From assembly GCF_020181615.1 (NCBI RefSeq), contig NZ_CP084029.1, positions 2,274,353 to 2,324,771 on the forward strand: a stretch of DNA of 50,419 nt, written 5' to 3'. Positions 10,596-22,445 of this stretch are shown here, piece by piece. This DNA is from [Mycobacterium] crassicus (GTDB taxonomy: Bacteria > Actinomycetota > Actinomycetes > Mycobacteriales > Mycobacteriaceae). A program made the translations under genes and the position numbers. The notes under the pieces were generated by a model. That model ran no database searches. It was given only the letters and a program-made list of their open reading frames with translations, and was not told the DNA's origin. Position 1 is the first letter of the stretch. Each line of letters begins with the position of its first letter.

Positions 10596-10812
10596 ATCGC
10601 ACCCGCAGCGGGAGAGTCTCGTGGCAGCCAGCCACGGGCGCCGAAGGAGCAATACCTCTCCGTCAACCTCTCAGGCCCACGGACCGCCCGGGATATTGAT
10701 GCCTCTGGAAAGCGGTGCCACGTGCACCCGCCGATGGGGAAAGGCTCCGGCGCCGACTGGCGGTTCGGGCCGAAACTCTCAGGCGCCCTGCGCAGGGTGA
10801 AGACAGAGGGGG
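10596..10812 (+). promoter_or_regulatory. Tandem glycine riboswitch leading gcvB
   Basis: Two glycine aptamers are recognisable in series. The first has GGAGAGTCTCG near 10611, GCCGAAGGAGCAA at 10640-10652 and CTCTCAGG at 10668-10675. The second has GATGGGGAAAGGCTCC near 10733-10748, GCCGAAA near 10770 and CTCTCAGG at 10776-10783, and it closes with GACAGAGG near 10802. These are the conserved cores of the glycine riboswitch family. Glycine binding would be expected to switch on the downstream gcvB. A glycine riboswitch is known at this place in M. tuberculosis. No clear terminator stem separates it from gcvB, so control may act on translation or by an anti-terminator I cannot fold by eye. 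Confidence 0.93.
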
Positions 10813-10853
10813 AGGGCCGACCGTAGGTGCCCGCTACCCCGCAGGAGTCTTCC

Positions 10854-13703
<2,850 letters not shown>

Positions 13704-13811
13704 GCTGCACCGCGCGCAAACGCGCAAAAATAAGCTAAATCTCATTTAAAAAGGGATTTCGGCTTATGGTGACCTCATCCGTTACATGGCGCGGATCACA
13801 AAGGAGAGGTC

Positions 13812-16031
13812 ATGCAGCAACTCACGCTCCGTCCCTACCTGACCGCGGGAATCGCCGTGGCGGGCGCCGGCATCATCGCCGTCACTCCGGTCGCGCCGGT
13901 GATGCCGCTGCCGGCCGTAGCCGGCGCTGAGTTCCACGCGGTGCAGCTGACCGATGCCTGGTCCGATCTGTTCACCCACACCATGGCGAACGTGAACAGC
14001 ATCAATGCCAACACCGACTGGACGGCGATCTCGGGGGTGTTCGGCAAGCTGTTCACCGACCCGTTCGGGGTGATCAGTGCGTTCACCAGCATCACCCCGA
14101 CCGTCACCAGCGACATCTCCGGTCTGCCGGCAACGGTCTCGGTGCAGCTGCCGCCGGGGCTCGAACTGGCGATCGCCAGCATGGGCGCGCAGGCGCTGAC
14201 CTCTCAGGCGATCAGCAACGCCGCGGCGGATATGGCCGGCGGAAACTGGGCCGGCCTGTTCAACGCCCCGGCGTCCATCGCCGACGCCTACCTCAACGGG
14301 GCGCAGAACGTCAGCCTGCTCGGCGGCATCATCAACATTCCGGTGCTCAACGGTGTGCTCGCGCCGGTGCAGAACCTGGAAGTGGACCTCAATCTGGCCA
14401 AGCTGCTGGACGCCCTCGGTCTGAGCAACCTGGATCTGAGCAACCTCAACGTGGGCGAACTGCTGGACCAGCTGGGGCTGGGCACGCTGACCCTGGGTGG
14501 CCTGCTCAGTGAGCTGGGGATCAGCGACGACGGGTTGGGCGACCTGCTGAAGGACGGTCTTGGCATCTCCAGCCTGGGCGGGCTGTTGGGCTTCCTCGGT
14601 CTGGGCAACCTCGGGTTGGGCAGCTTCGGGCTGACCGACGTCTTGAACGGACTGGGCCTCGACACCGGGGTCGACCTGAACAGTCTGTCGCTCAGCAGCG
14701 TGCTGAGCGCGTTCGGTATCGACCCGACGTCGCTGCTGTCGCCGGCCAGCCTGCTGGGACTGCTGGGTCTGGACCCGTCGAATGCGGTGTCGTCGACCAT
14801 GCTCAACAGCGTGCTCGGCTCGCTGGGGCTCGACCCGACCGGCGCGGTGTCGGCCGGGGTGGTGAACAGCCTGTTGAGTTCACTGGGACTGGATCCGAGC
14901 AGCACGATCTCGGCGAGCACGGTGACCGACCTGCTGAACTCACTGGGTCTGGATGCCGGCAGCCCGCTGACGCCGGGCGTGATCAGCAGTCTGCTGGGCG
15001 GGCTGGGGCTCGACCCGACCACGCCGGTGTCGACCACGGTGCTCAACTCGCTGCTCGGTTCGCTGGGGCTGGACACCACGAGCACGGTGTCGGCCAGCAC
15101 GCTGCTCAGTCTGCTCGGGCTGGGGGCGGGCGATGCGCTACCCGGTGGCGGCACCGCGATCAGTTTGCTCAGCGCCGCACTCGGAGGGGTGCTGAGCGCT
15201 TTCGGCGTTCCGGCCGGATCGATAACGGGGCTCGTGTCGACTCTCATCAACAGCCTCGGCCTCCTGGGCATAACGCCCACCGCCCCGTCCATCGGGGGCC
15301 TGCTGGGCGGTCTGTTCACCGCACTGGGTATCACGCCCAACAGCCTGGGTCTCGGCAGCCTGCTGAACGGCCTGGGGCTCTCGACGAGCGGCCTGACCAT
15401 CGGCGGCCTGCTGAACGATCTGGGACTGTCCGGTACCGGTACGACGATCGGTGACCTGCTCGGGAGTCTGGGGCTGAACGGCAGCGGCCTGACCGTCGGC
15501 GATCTGCTCAACGACCTCGGCTCCACGCCCGGTGGGTTGACCATCGGCGGCCTGCTCGGTGACCTGGGCCTCAACGGTGGCGGCCTGACGGTCGGCGGTC
15601 TGCTGAGCGACCTGGGCCTGTCGTCGACCAGCCTGACACTCGGTGGCCTGCTCAGCGACCTGGGCATCGTGCCCGGTCAGGACCTGACAGTCGGCGGAGT
15701 GCTGGAGGCGCTGGGCTTCCCGGCTTCTACCGGTGACCTCTCGCTGAGCGGCCTGCTCGGCGGGCTGGGTCTCGGCGGTCTCGACATCACCGGCCTGCTC
15801 AACGGACTGGACCTGGGCGGCCTGATCAGCGGTCTCGGGTTGGACAACCTGCCGCTGAACCTCGGCGACCTGGTCGGTGACCTGTCGAACCTGAACCTCG
15901 CCGACCTGCTCAACGACCTCGGCCTGGGCAACATCGACCTGGCGAACATCGGCGTCGGCTCGTTCGGCGGGATGATCACCCAGCTGTTCGAGGTGGTGCC
16001 GCAGCAGATCCTGGACGCGCTCGGCGTCTAG
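13812..16031 (+). CDS. Large exported Gly/Leu-rich protein with two classes of tandem repeats
   Basis: I do not recognise this 739-residue protein from the equivalent M. tuberculosis locus. It begins LRPYLTAGIAVAGAG followed by AVTPVAPV, a signal-peptide-like start seen in several mycobacterial secreted or surface proteins. A non-repetitive region runs to about residue 180. Residues 284-437 are 20-residue repeats, five of them uninterrupted (321-420), with the pattern DPxxxVSxxxLxxLLxSLGL. Residues 512-656 are about nine shorter repeats, mostly 16 residues, with the pattern LTIGGLLxDLGLxxGG. The tail ends QILDALGV. There are no cysteines in the repeats and no catalytic motif. AAAGGAGAGGTC precedes the ATG, a strong ribosome-binding site. 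It could be a cell-wall or outer-membrane protein of PE-PGRS-like character, but it has no PE domain. Confidence 0.85.
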   Translation: MQQLTLRPYLTAGIAVAGAGIIAVTPVAPVMPLPAVAGAEFHAVQLTDAWSDLFTHTMANVNSINANTDWTAISGVFGKLFTDPFGVISAFTSITPTVTSDISGLPATVSVQLPPGLELAIASMGAQALTSQAISNAAADMAGGNWAGLFNAPASIADAYLNGAQNVSLLGGIINIPVLNGVLAPVQNLEVDLNLAKLLDALGLSNLDLSNLNVGELLDQLGLGTLTLGGLLSELGISDDGLGDLLKDGLGISSLGGLLGFLGLGNLGLGSFGLTDVLNGLGLDTGVDLNSLSLSSVLSAFGIDPTSLLSPASLLGLLGLDPSNAVSSTMLNSVLGSLGLDPTGAVSAGVVNSLLSSLGLDPSSTISASTVTDLLNSLGLDAGSPLTPGVISSLLGGLGLDPTTPVSTTVLNSLLGSLGLDTTSTVSASTLLSLLGLGAGDALPGGGTAISLLSAALGGVLSAFGVPAGSITGLVSTLINSLGLLGITPTAPSIGGLLGGLFTALGITPNSLGLGSLLNGLGLSTSGLTIGGLLNDLGLSGTGTTIGDLLGSLGLNGSGLTVGDLLNDLGSTPGGLTIGGLLGDLGLNGGGLTVGGLLSDLGLSSTSLTLGGLLSDLGIVPGQDLTVGGVLEALGFPASTGDLSLSGLLGGLGLGGLDITGLLNGLDLGGLISGLGLDNLPLNLGDLVGDLSNLNLADLLNDLGLGNIDLANIGVGSFGGMITQLFEVVPQQILDALGV
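14661..15122 (+). repeat. Coding repeat array A: 20-residue (60-base) units
   Basis: The units begin at residues 284, 304, 321, 341, 361, 381, 401 and 421 of the exported repeat protein. Most are exactly 20 residues; those at 304 and 421 are 17. Each ends in LGL, LGI or FGI and nearly all begin with Asp. DNA identity between units is partial, so the array is old or diversifying rather than freshly duplicated. Confidence 0.85.
15345..15779 (+). repeat. Coding repeat array B: about 16-residue (48-base) units
   Basis: The units start at residues 512, 528, 544, 560, 576, 592, 608, 625 and 643 of the same protein. Six are exactly 16 residues and the last three vary from 14 to 18. The core GGLLxDLGL recurs in nearly every unit. 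About four looser 14-residue units continue toward the C-terminus. Confidence 0.85.
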
Positions 16032-16040
16032 CGGTGGGTC

Positions 16041-16055
16041 GCCGCCGCTGGCGGC
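16041..16055. terminator. Compact hairpin between convergent genes
   Basis: GCCGCC (16041-16046), a GCT loop and GGCGGC (16050-16055) form a perfect six-pair GC stem. It lies within the 25 bases that separate the convergent stops at 16031 and 16057. There is no T-run on either strand, so this would be a T-less terminator of the kind common in mycobacteria, possibly acting in both directions. Confidence 0.45.
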
Positions 16056-16056
16056 C

Positions 16057-18180
16057 TCAGCCCAGCAGGGTGGTCAGGGCGCCGGCCAGTTCGGGGGAGT
16101 TCGCTCCGCGCAGGTTCTGGTAGGTGCCGCCGGACAGCTGGGCAACCGACTGCCAGGTCGCCCGGTCGGCGTCGGCGCCGAAGTCGATGACGTTGACCGC
16201 GACCGGGCGCTCGGGGTCGGTGTTCGCCCGGATGAAGTCCTGCAGTCCGGGGCCATCCAGGGTCCGGTCGGTGTGCGGTCCGGCCGTGATGATCAGCACC
16301 GAATTGCTATGCCCGGCAACGTAACCGGCCAGCGCCTGGGTGTAGACCAGGCGCAGTGTGGTGAACGAAACCGCGCCACCGGACGTCGAGCTCAGGGCGT
16401 CGAGCTCACTGGTCAGGGTCTCCGCCCGGGCCGTGCCGTTCACCTGGTCGTCCAATGGGCCGGCCGAGACCACGTTGCGTCCCTCCGTGCCGTCGAAGGT
16501 CCACAGACCGACGGTTGCGTTCGGCGGCAGGGCCTTGATGCGCTGATCCAGGGCTGCGATCACGTGGGCCAACCGGGTCTTGCCACCCTCGTCGGTGGTC
16601 ATGGACTGATCGAGCATGAGCGTCACCGCCGAACGGCCCGGCAGTGTGGTGAGAGCGTTGGCCAGGGCGGCTCGCGTCGCGTCGTCGCCCACCGCCAAGG
16701 TGTCTGACACCGCCGGGAATGAGGTGACGTCGCTGGTCGGCGCCGTGACACCTTCCACCCGGAATCCGGCCTTGGCCAGTTCGGCCAGCTGGTCGGGCTT
16801 GCGGGCGAATCGGGCGAATTCGCTGGCGGCGCTGACCTGCTCCTGAGACAGCCATGAGCCGGCGAGCAACACGGTCGGGTAGTCGGCAACGGCCACCGGC
16901 CCCGGCGGCAACCAGGAGGCCAGCGTGCCGGCCGGGTCCGACAGCGACTGGCCACGGGTGAACAGTTGCTGCTCGGTGGTCACCACCGCATGTACCGGCG
17001 CGCCCGCCGGATCCCCTTGACGTAGCAGGACGTTCAGCGCTTCGGCCAACGAATTGTCGGTCAGCTTGGGTTGTGCGGCGACCAGTCGGTGCACCGCCCC
17101 GGTCCCCTCGGTGACGGGGGCTCCCTTGGGGGCGGCGGCAGCGGCCACCGCCTCACCGGCCAGGAATGCGGCGTCGCCGTTGCCGCCGATCGGCAGCGCC
17201 AGCCGCAACGGTCCCCAGCCGGCCAAACCGAGCCGGCCCAGTCCGTCCGGCTCAGACTGCAGGTCCGGCAGCGCTGCCCAATTCTGGTGCTGCAGCGCGG
17301 TACTGAGCTCGGGGCGAATCGCCAGCAGTACCGGCGACGTCACCAGCGACCGACTGTCGCTGACGGTTTCTGCGCCGGCGGAAGCCTGCAGTCGGGCCGC
17401 CGAAACCGAGCTGCCCGGCACCCAGAGCGCTGGGCGCTGGCCGAGTTGCGCCGGCCAGTCGCCGATGAATCCGCTCACGACCGCATCGGGATCCACCGGC
17501 TTGACCTGAACCGAAACGCAGCGATCGCCGACCGGCTTAGCGGTCTTGTTGAACCGGTCGGCGAAGCCCTGTAGGTGATCGGCGATAGACGGGTCGGCGA
17601 CGACGGCGACCGTCAGATCGCCGTGTGCGCAGGTCCCAGCCGCGTCGGCGGAGCGATGCGACAGCGAGTTACCGAAGAAACGCCACAGGATCACCGTGCC
17701 GACCAACACGATCACCGCGACGAGGGCGGCGATCACGCCGACGCTGACACCGCGGCGTCCCGAGTCGTTGCGGTGCCGGCGCCACCGGTCGAGGTCGCGG
17801 TGGCCGCCGCGCGGCTCGTCCCGCTCGGGTGCCGAAGATCCTTCATCGACGCGGCCGATGGCACCGAAAGGCCCGGTGCGGTAACGAGATTCCTCGTCGA
17901 GCTCACCGCCGCGACGCATGTATTGCGCCGGGTCCGCGTCGTCAAGGCCCGCGTCGTATCCGGCGTCGTCGTATCCGGCATCGTGATATCCGGCATCGCC
18001 ACCATCGGGAAACGGCTCGTCGTAGAACGCGTCGTGATAGTCGTCGACGTAGTCGTCGTCGTCCGGGTCCCCGAAGCCGTACAGATCGGGCCCGTCGGAG
18101 AAGTGGCTCCCGTCGGGCTCGCCGCCCCCCAGCGGCTCGTCGTCGAAATCGTCCGGACCGGGGAAACTGTGCCTACCCAC
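16057..18180 (-). CDS. Membrane-anchored VWA-domain protein with substrate-binding-like region (Rv1836c-like)
   Basis: The 707-residue protein has an acidic low-complexity N-terminus (about 1-135) rich in Asp, Gly and Tyr. One membrane segment follows near 145-168, and a long extracytoplasmic part. The first extracytoplasmic section resembles a periplasmic-binding fold (start CAHGDLTVAVVADPS). The C-terminal part from about 515 is a von Willebrand A domain, with the metal-site-like LMLDQSMTT near 520. Here the third ligand of the DxSxS site is Thr. It is likely an envelope protein that binds a partner through a metal site; the partner is unknown. It starts at a GTG with GGAGAGGA upstream. glcB lies 69 bases upstream on the same strand. 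Confidence 0.87.
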   Translation of the reverse strand: MGRHSFPGPDDFDDEPLGGGEPDGSHFSDGPDLYGFGDPDDDDYVDDYHDAFYDEPFPDGGDAGYHDAGYDDAGYDAGLDDADPAQYMRRGGELDEESRYRTGPFGAIGRVDEGSSAPERDEPRGGHRDLDRWRRHRNDSGRRGVSVGVIAALVAVIVLVGTVILWRFFGNSLSHRSADAAGTCAHGDLTVAVVADPSIADHLQGFADRFNKTAKPVGDRCVSVQVKPVDPDAVVSGFIGDWPAQLGQRPALWVPGSSVSAARLQASAGAETVSDSRSLVTSPVLLAIRPELSTALQHQNWAALPDLQSEPDGLGRLGLAGWGPLRLALPIGGNGDAAFLAGEAVAAAAAPKGAPVTEGTGAVHRLVAAQPKLTDNSLAEALNVLLRQGDPAGAPVHAVVTTEQQLFTRGQSLSDPAGTLASWLPPGPVAVADYPTVLLAGSWLSQEQVSAASEFARFARKPDQLAELAKAGFRVEGVTAPTSDVTSFPAVSDTLAVGDDATRAALANALTTLPGRSAVTLMLDQSMTTDEGGKTRLAHVIAALDQRIKALPPNATVGLWTFDGTEGRNVVSAGPLDDQVNGTARAETLTSELDALSSTSGGAVSFTTLRLVYTQALAGYVAGHSNSVLIITAGPHTDRTLDGPGLQDFIRANTDPERPVAVNVIDFGADADRATWQSVAQLSGGTYQNLRGANSPELAGALTTLLG
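17950..18003 (-). repeat. 15-base tandem repeat encoding DAGYD-type pentapeptides
   Basis: Three to four imperfect 15-base units encode DAGYH, DAGYD, DAGYD and DAGLD at residues 62-81 of the VWA protein. The exact register and near-identical spelling suggest slippage. The repeat lengthens the acidic cytoplasmic N-terminus ahead of the membrane segment. Confidence 0.7.
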
Positions 18181-18249
18181 GGTGGATGCGTCCTCTCCGC
18201 CTGGTCGGCTGTTCGGCCACGGTGATTTCCACTGAGATCAGGGTTTGGT

Positions 18250-20463
18250 TCAGACGCCCGCCCGGGCCTTGAACTCACGGCGGCGCCGGTGCAGGATCGG
18301 CTCGGTGTAGCCGTTGGGCTGCGAGGTGCCCGACAGGATCAATTCCCGCGCCGCGGCGAACGCGATGCTGGAGTCGAAATCCGGTGCCATCGGCAGGTAA
18401 TTGGGGTCGCCCTCGTTCTGCCGATCCACTGCCGGGGCCATCCGCTCCAGGCTGGACTGCACGTCGTCCTCGGTGATGACCCCGTGCCGCAACCAGTTCG
18501 CCAGCAGCTGAGACGAGATTCGCAGAGTGGCACGGTCTTCCATCAGCGCGACGTCGTGGATGTCGGGAACCTTCGAACAACCCACACCCTGATCGATCCA
18601 GCGCACCACGTAGCCGAGGATCGACTGGCAGTTGTTGTCGACCTCCTCGCGGATCTCGTCGGGCGCCCAGGCCAGCCCCTCCGACAGCGGGATGGTCAAC
18701 AGCGCATCGATTGTCGCGCGCCGCTTTCCAGCCAGTTCCTGCTGCACCTCGGCCACGTCGACCTGGTGGTAGTGCATCGCGTGCAGGGTGGCGGCGGTGG
18801 GTGAGGGCACCCACGCGGTGCTGGCGCCGGCCCGCGGGTGGCCGATCTTCTGGGTGACCATGTCAGCCATCAGATCGGTCATCGCCCACATGCCCTTGCC
18901 GATCTGGGCGTGGCCGGGCAAACCGGTAGCCAGGCCCGCATCGACGTTGTTGTCCTCGTAGGCCAGGATCCACGGCTGGGATTTCATGGTGGCCTTGCGG
19001 ACCATCGGCCCGGCCTCCATCGAGGTGTGGATCTCATCTCCGGTGCGGTCCAGGAATCCGGTGTTGATGAACGCCACCCGGTCGGAGGCGGCCTTGATGC
19101 ACGCCCGCAGGTTGACGGTGGTGCGCCGCTCCTCGTCCATGATGCCGATCTTGAGGGTGGCCGGCGGCAGGCCCAGGAGATCCTCGACCCGGCTGAACAG
19201 CTCGCCGGTGAAAGCCACCTCGTCGGGACCGTGCATCTTGGGCTTGACGATGTAGATCGACCCGGTGCGACTGTTGACCAGCGGCCCGTTGCCGTCGGAG
19301 GCGGTCAGGCCGTGCATGGCGATCAGGCCGGTGAACAGTGCGTCCTGAATGCCCTCGGGCACTTCTGCGTCCTCGGCCCCGGCCGCGCTGAACACAATGG
19401 CGTCGTTGGTCATCAGGTGGCCCACATTGCGGACGAACATCAGGCTGCGGCCCGGCAGGGTGAGCGTGCCCCCGTCAGGGGTGGTGAACTCCCGGTCGGC
19501 CGCCAGGGTGCGGGTGAAGGTCTTGTCGCCCTTGCGGACCTCTTCGGACAGGTCGCCGCGGTTGAGGCCGAGCCAGTTGCGGTAACCGAGCACCTTGTCG
19601 TCGGCGTCGACGGCGGCCACCGAGTCCTCGAAATCCATGATCGTGGTGACCGCGGACTCGAGCACCACGTCCTTGATCCCCGCGGCGTCGGTCGACCCGA
19701 TCGGCGAGGACGGATCGATCAAGATCTCGATGTGCAGCCCGTGGTGGGCCAGCAGCACCGCCGACGGTGACTCGGCGTCCCCGGTGTAGCCGACGAACTC
19801 CGCCGGTCCCGCGACCGTGGTCTGCAGTCCGTCGCCCAGCGTGATCGCCAGCTGGCCGTCGTCGACCGCGAAGCTCTGGACCTCGGTCCAGGCGCCGTTG
19901 GCCAGCGGCACAGCGTCGTTGAGGAACTTGCGCGCGTAGGCGATCACCTTGTCGCCGCGGACTGAGTTGTATCCGGCGGTGTATCCGGCCGGCACCTTCT
20001 CGGCGCCGTCGTCCTCGCTGATCACGTCGGTTCCGTACAACGCGTCGTAGAGCGAACCCCAGCGCGCGTTGGCGGCGTTGAGCGCGAACCGGGCGTTGAG
20101 GACCGGGACGACCAGCTGCGGGCCGGCCTGCACGGCGATCTCGTCGTCGACGCCGGCGGTGGTGACGGTGAAGTCCGCCGGTTCGGGCAGCAGGTAGCCG
20201 ATCTCGGTGAGGAAGGCGCGGTACGCCTCGGTGTCCAGCGGCTCGATCACCCGGTGGCGATGCCACTTGTCGATCTGCGCCTGCAGGTCGGCACGGCGGG
20301 CCAGCAGCTCGGCGTTCTTGGGAGCGAGATCGGTGACGACCTTGTCCACGCCGGCCCAGAAGGTGTCCGGGTCCACGCCGGTTCCCGGCAGCGCCTCGTC
20401 GGTGATGAAGTCGTACAGCACGCGGGCCACCCGCAAATCGCCCACCGACACGCGGTCAGTCAT
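18250..20463 (-). CDS. glcB: Malate synthase G
   Basis: GlcB condenses glyoxylate with acetyl-CoA to malate, the second step of the glyoxylate shunt. The 737-residue product has normal length for the G isoform. The catalytic arginine segment FVRNVGHLM (Arg near 345) and the general-base segment [11 protein letters not shown] (Asp near 643) are intact, as is [13 protein letters not shown]. The start is the ATG at 20463, preceded by GGGAGGAAA; an ATG 15 bases upstream would remove that spacing. It probably has its own promoter and may read into the VWA gene 69 bases downstream. Confidence 0.96.
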   Translation of the reverse strand: MTDRVSVGDLRVARVLYDFITDEALPGTGVDPDTFWAGVDKVVTDLAPKNAELLARRADLQAQIDKWHRHRVIEPLDTEAYRAFLTEIGYLLPEPADFTVTTAGVDDEIAVQAGPQLVVPVLNARFALNAANARWGSLYDALYGTDVISEDDGAEKVPAGYTAGYNSVRGDKVIAYARKFLNDAVPLANGAWTEVQSFAVDDGQLAITLGDGLQTTVAGPAEFVGYTGDAESPSAVLLAHHGLHIEILIDPSSPIGSTDAAGIKDVVLESAVTTIMDFEDSVAAVDADDKVLGYRNWLGLNRGDLSEEVRKGDKTFTRTLAADREFTTPDGGTLTLPGRSLMFVRNVGHLMTNDAIVFSAAGAEDAEVPEGIQDALFTGLIAMHGLTASDGNGPLVNSRTGSIYIVKPKMHGPDEVAFTGELFSRVEDLLGLPPATLKIGIMDEERRTTVNLRACIKAASDRVAFINTGFLDRTGDEIHTSMEAGPMVRKATMKSQPWILAYEDNNVDAGLATGLPGHAQIGKGMWAMTDLMADMVTQKIGHPRAGASTAWVPSPTAATLHAMHYHQVDVAEVQQELAGKRRATIDALLTIPLSEGLAWAPDEIREEVDNNCQSILGYVVRWIDQGVGCSKVPDIHDVALMEDRATLRISSQLLANWLRHGVITEDDVQSSLERMAPAVDRQNEGDPNYLPMAPDFDSSIAFAAARELILSGTSQPNGYTEPILHRRRREFKARAGV

Positions 20464-20512
20464 GGTTTCCTCCCTCATAGCCGATCTACCACCTTACCGG
20501 CCGACAGCGTTG

Positions 20513-21394
20513 CTATTCGCATCCGGCGAAAGCGAGCAGCTGGTCACACCGCTCCAACAGCGCGGCCCGCAGCGGGGTCGCGCGCTGCACGATCGCACTT
20601 TGACAACGGACGTATTCGGCACGGCCGGTCGTGTTTTCGACGGTGATCGGCGAATAGCCATAGCCGCTCAGGTCATACGGACTGGCCCGCATGTCGATCT
20701 CACGCGCAGCCGCAGCCAACTCCAGGCAGTCCAGCAACAGATCAGAGTCGATCAGCGGTCCCAGCTTGTAACACCACTTATAGAGGTCCATGTTCGCGTG
20801 CAGGCAACCCGGCTGCTCCCAATCGATTTGGGTTGCCCGGTGCGGGGTCCCGGCGTTGCGCGGTGCCGCCGCCGGAGTGAAGAACCGAAAAGCGTCGAAG
20901 TGGGTGCAGCGCAACGGTGTCGCCTCGACGACCTGATCCAGCTCGGCCCGGGTCATCCGCAGCGGGACATGATCGTGCCGAACTTCGTCGCCGCGGTACA
21001 GCATCGCCCACTCGTGCAGACCGAAGCAGTTCAGCTGGGCCGGCCGGCCGGCCGTGGCCCGCAACAGACGTGCGATGAAGCTCACGGTTTCAGCCCGCTC
21101 ACGCAGGAAGTTCTCGGCGACCTCGACCCGCCCGTCGGTCACCCGATAATCGCGGCGGTCGGCGTAACCGCGCACCGCCGCCGCCCCGGCCATCGCCACA
21201 CCGAACCCGGGATTCCAGCGGCGCAGCTGCCGTGGCCGCAGGCTGTAGTAGCTGAACAGGAACTTCGGCACCGGGTCGCCGGCGGCGATCCGCTGCAGCT
21301 TCGGGGCCAGGAAGGCGTCCAGTCGCAACCGGTACGCGTCGGCACGGGCCTGCCACTGCGCTGGCTCCAGCGCCGGTTCGGCCAGGTCAAACAC
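20513..21394 (-). CDS. Putative 3-methyladenine DNA glycosylase family protein
   Basis: This 293-residue protein belongs to an actinobacterial family usually annotated as 3-methyladenine DNA glycosylase. I recognise it by the blocks FLFSYYSLRPRQLRRWNPG, FGLHEWAMLYR, THFDAFRFFTPAA, EQPGCLHANMDLYKWCYK and DMRASPYDL. The enzymatic assignment is by family name only; I see no helix-hairpin-helix or AAG-type active site, so the true reaction is uncertain. The GTG at 21394 overlaps the stop of the CNNM gene upstream by eight bases, so translation is probably coupled. An upstream in-frame ATG exists but lies inside that neighbouring gene. Confidence 0.75.
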   Translation of the reverse strand: MFDLAEPALEPAQWQARADAYRLRLDAFLAPKLQRIAAGDPVPKFLFSYYSLRPRQLRRWNPGFGVAMAGAAAVRGYADRRDYRVTDGRVEVAENFLRERAETVSFIARLLRATAGRPAQLNCFGLHEWAMLYRGDEVRHDHVPLRMTRAELDQVVEATPLRCTHFDAFRFFTPAAAPRNAGTPHRATQIDWEQPGCLHANMDLYKWCYKLGPLIDSDLLLDCLELAAAAREIDMRASPYDLSGYGYSPITVENTTGRAEYVRCQSAIVQRATPLRAALLERCDQLLAFAGCE

Positions 21395-22445
21395 GATGTG
21401 TCCCGTCGCGGATAGTCCCGACAACGTCCTCCACCAGGTCCTCGAGGGCCACCATGGCCACCACCGCGCCGTCGTCGGCCACCGCCAGGGCCAGATGGCT
21501 GTTGCTGCGTCGCAGCCACGACAAGGCGTCGGCCAGCGGCAGGGACGCGGGCATTCGGGGCAGCGGCCGGACCGCGGCGATATCGACCACGGCATCGGCG
21601 GCATCGGGGCCGTCTCCCAGCGCCAGGACGTCCTTGATGTGCAGGTAGCCCACGTAGGCGCCCCGGTCGACGACCGGGAACCGTGAGTAGCCGGTTTGGG
21701 CGAAGGCCTTCTCCACGGCCGCCACGGTCGGCCCGCGGCCGACGGCCGCCACCGGGACGGCCCGGATGTGGCCGACCGGCACCGCGACGTCGGCGACCAC
21801 CCGGGTCCGGATCTGCAGAGCGCGGGTCAGCCGGGTGTACTCCTCGACATCGAGCAGTCCGGCCGACACCGATTCGGCGATCATCTCGCTCAACTCGACG
21901 GTGGACACCGTGATCTCCAGCTCGTCTTTGGGCTGCACCCGAAGGGCCCGCAGGATGACGTGGGCGCACCGGTTGTAGAACGTGATGAACGGCCGGGCGG
22001 CCGCCATATAGAGCAGGTACGGCGGGATCAGCAGCATCGCCGCCGTCTCCGGGCCCGCCAGCGTGATGTTCTTGGGCACCATCTCGCCGAACAGCACATG
22101 CAGCGTGACCACGACCGCCAGCGCGACGACGAACGAGACCGTGTGCAGCAGCGCGTCCGGGATGCCCGCCAGCCGGAACGGATGCTCGAGCAGGTCGGCC
22201 ACGGCCGGCTCGCCGATGCGGCCCAGCAGGATCGAACACACCGTGACGCCCAACTGGAAGCCGGCCAGCATCATGGGGAGCTGCTCGCCGGCACGGATCA
22301 CCGTGACCGCGCTGCGCCTGCCCTGTTCGGCCAGTATTTCCAGGCGATCCCGGCGGGCCGAGATCAGCGCAAACTCCGCGCCGACGAAGAACCCGTTGCC
22401 GGCGACCAGCAGCAGTGCCAGCAGCACATTGAGCAGATCACCCAT
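21387..22445 (-). CDS. CNNM/CBS-domain membrane protein, short form (Rv1841c-like)
   Basis: The 352-residue protein has an N-terminal DUF21/CNNM transmembrane domain (about 1-180) with [14 protein letters not shown], and a tandem CBS pair to about residue 345. It ends soon after the CBS pair, so the C-terminal CorC/HlyC domain of the longer paralogue is missing. CNNM/CorC proteins are linked to magnesium or cobalt efflux. The older name hemolysin-like is misleading. Its start overlaps the end of the longer paralogue by eight bases and its own end overlaps the glycosylase-family gene by eight bases. Confidence 0.9.
   Translation of the reverse strand: MGDLLNVLLALLLVAGNGFFVGAEFALISARRDRLEILAEQGRRSAVTVIRAGEQLPMMLAGFQLGVTVCSILLGRIGEPAVADLLEHPFRLAGIPDALLHTVSFVVALAVVVTLHVLFGEMVPKNITLAGPETAAMLLIPPYLLYMAAARPFITFYNRCAHVILRALRVQPKDELEITVSTVELSEMIAESVSAGLLDVEEYTRLTRALQIRTRVVADVAVPVGHIRAVPVAAVGRGPTVAAVEKAFAQTGYSRFPVVDRGAYVGYLHIKDVLALGDGPDAADAVVDIAAVRPLPRMPASLPLADALSWLRRSNSHLALAVADDGAVVAMVALEDLVEDVVGTIRDGTHRV

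Noticed and set aside
13712..13725. Small GC hairpin after gcvB as a terminator
   Set aside because: The stem is only five pairs, and it is followed by A-rich rather than T-rich sequence on the coding strand, so it is not a convincing terminator.
14288..15667. Long antisense reading frame opposite the Gly/Leu repeat gene, Arg/Ser/Pro-rich
   Set aside because: It is the reverse reading of the repeats. The plus-strand gene has a strong ribosome-binding site, a signal-peptide-like start and sensible codon bias; the antisense frame has none.
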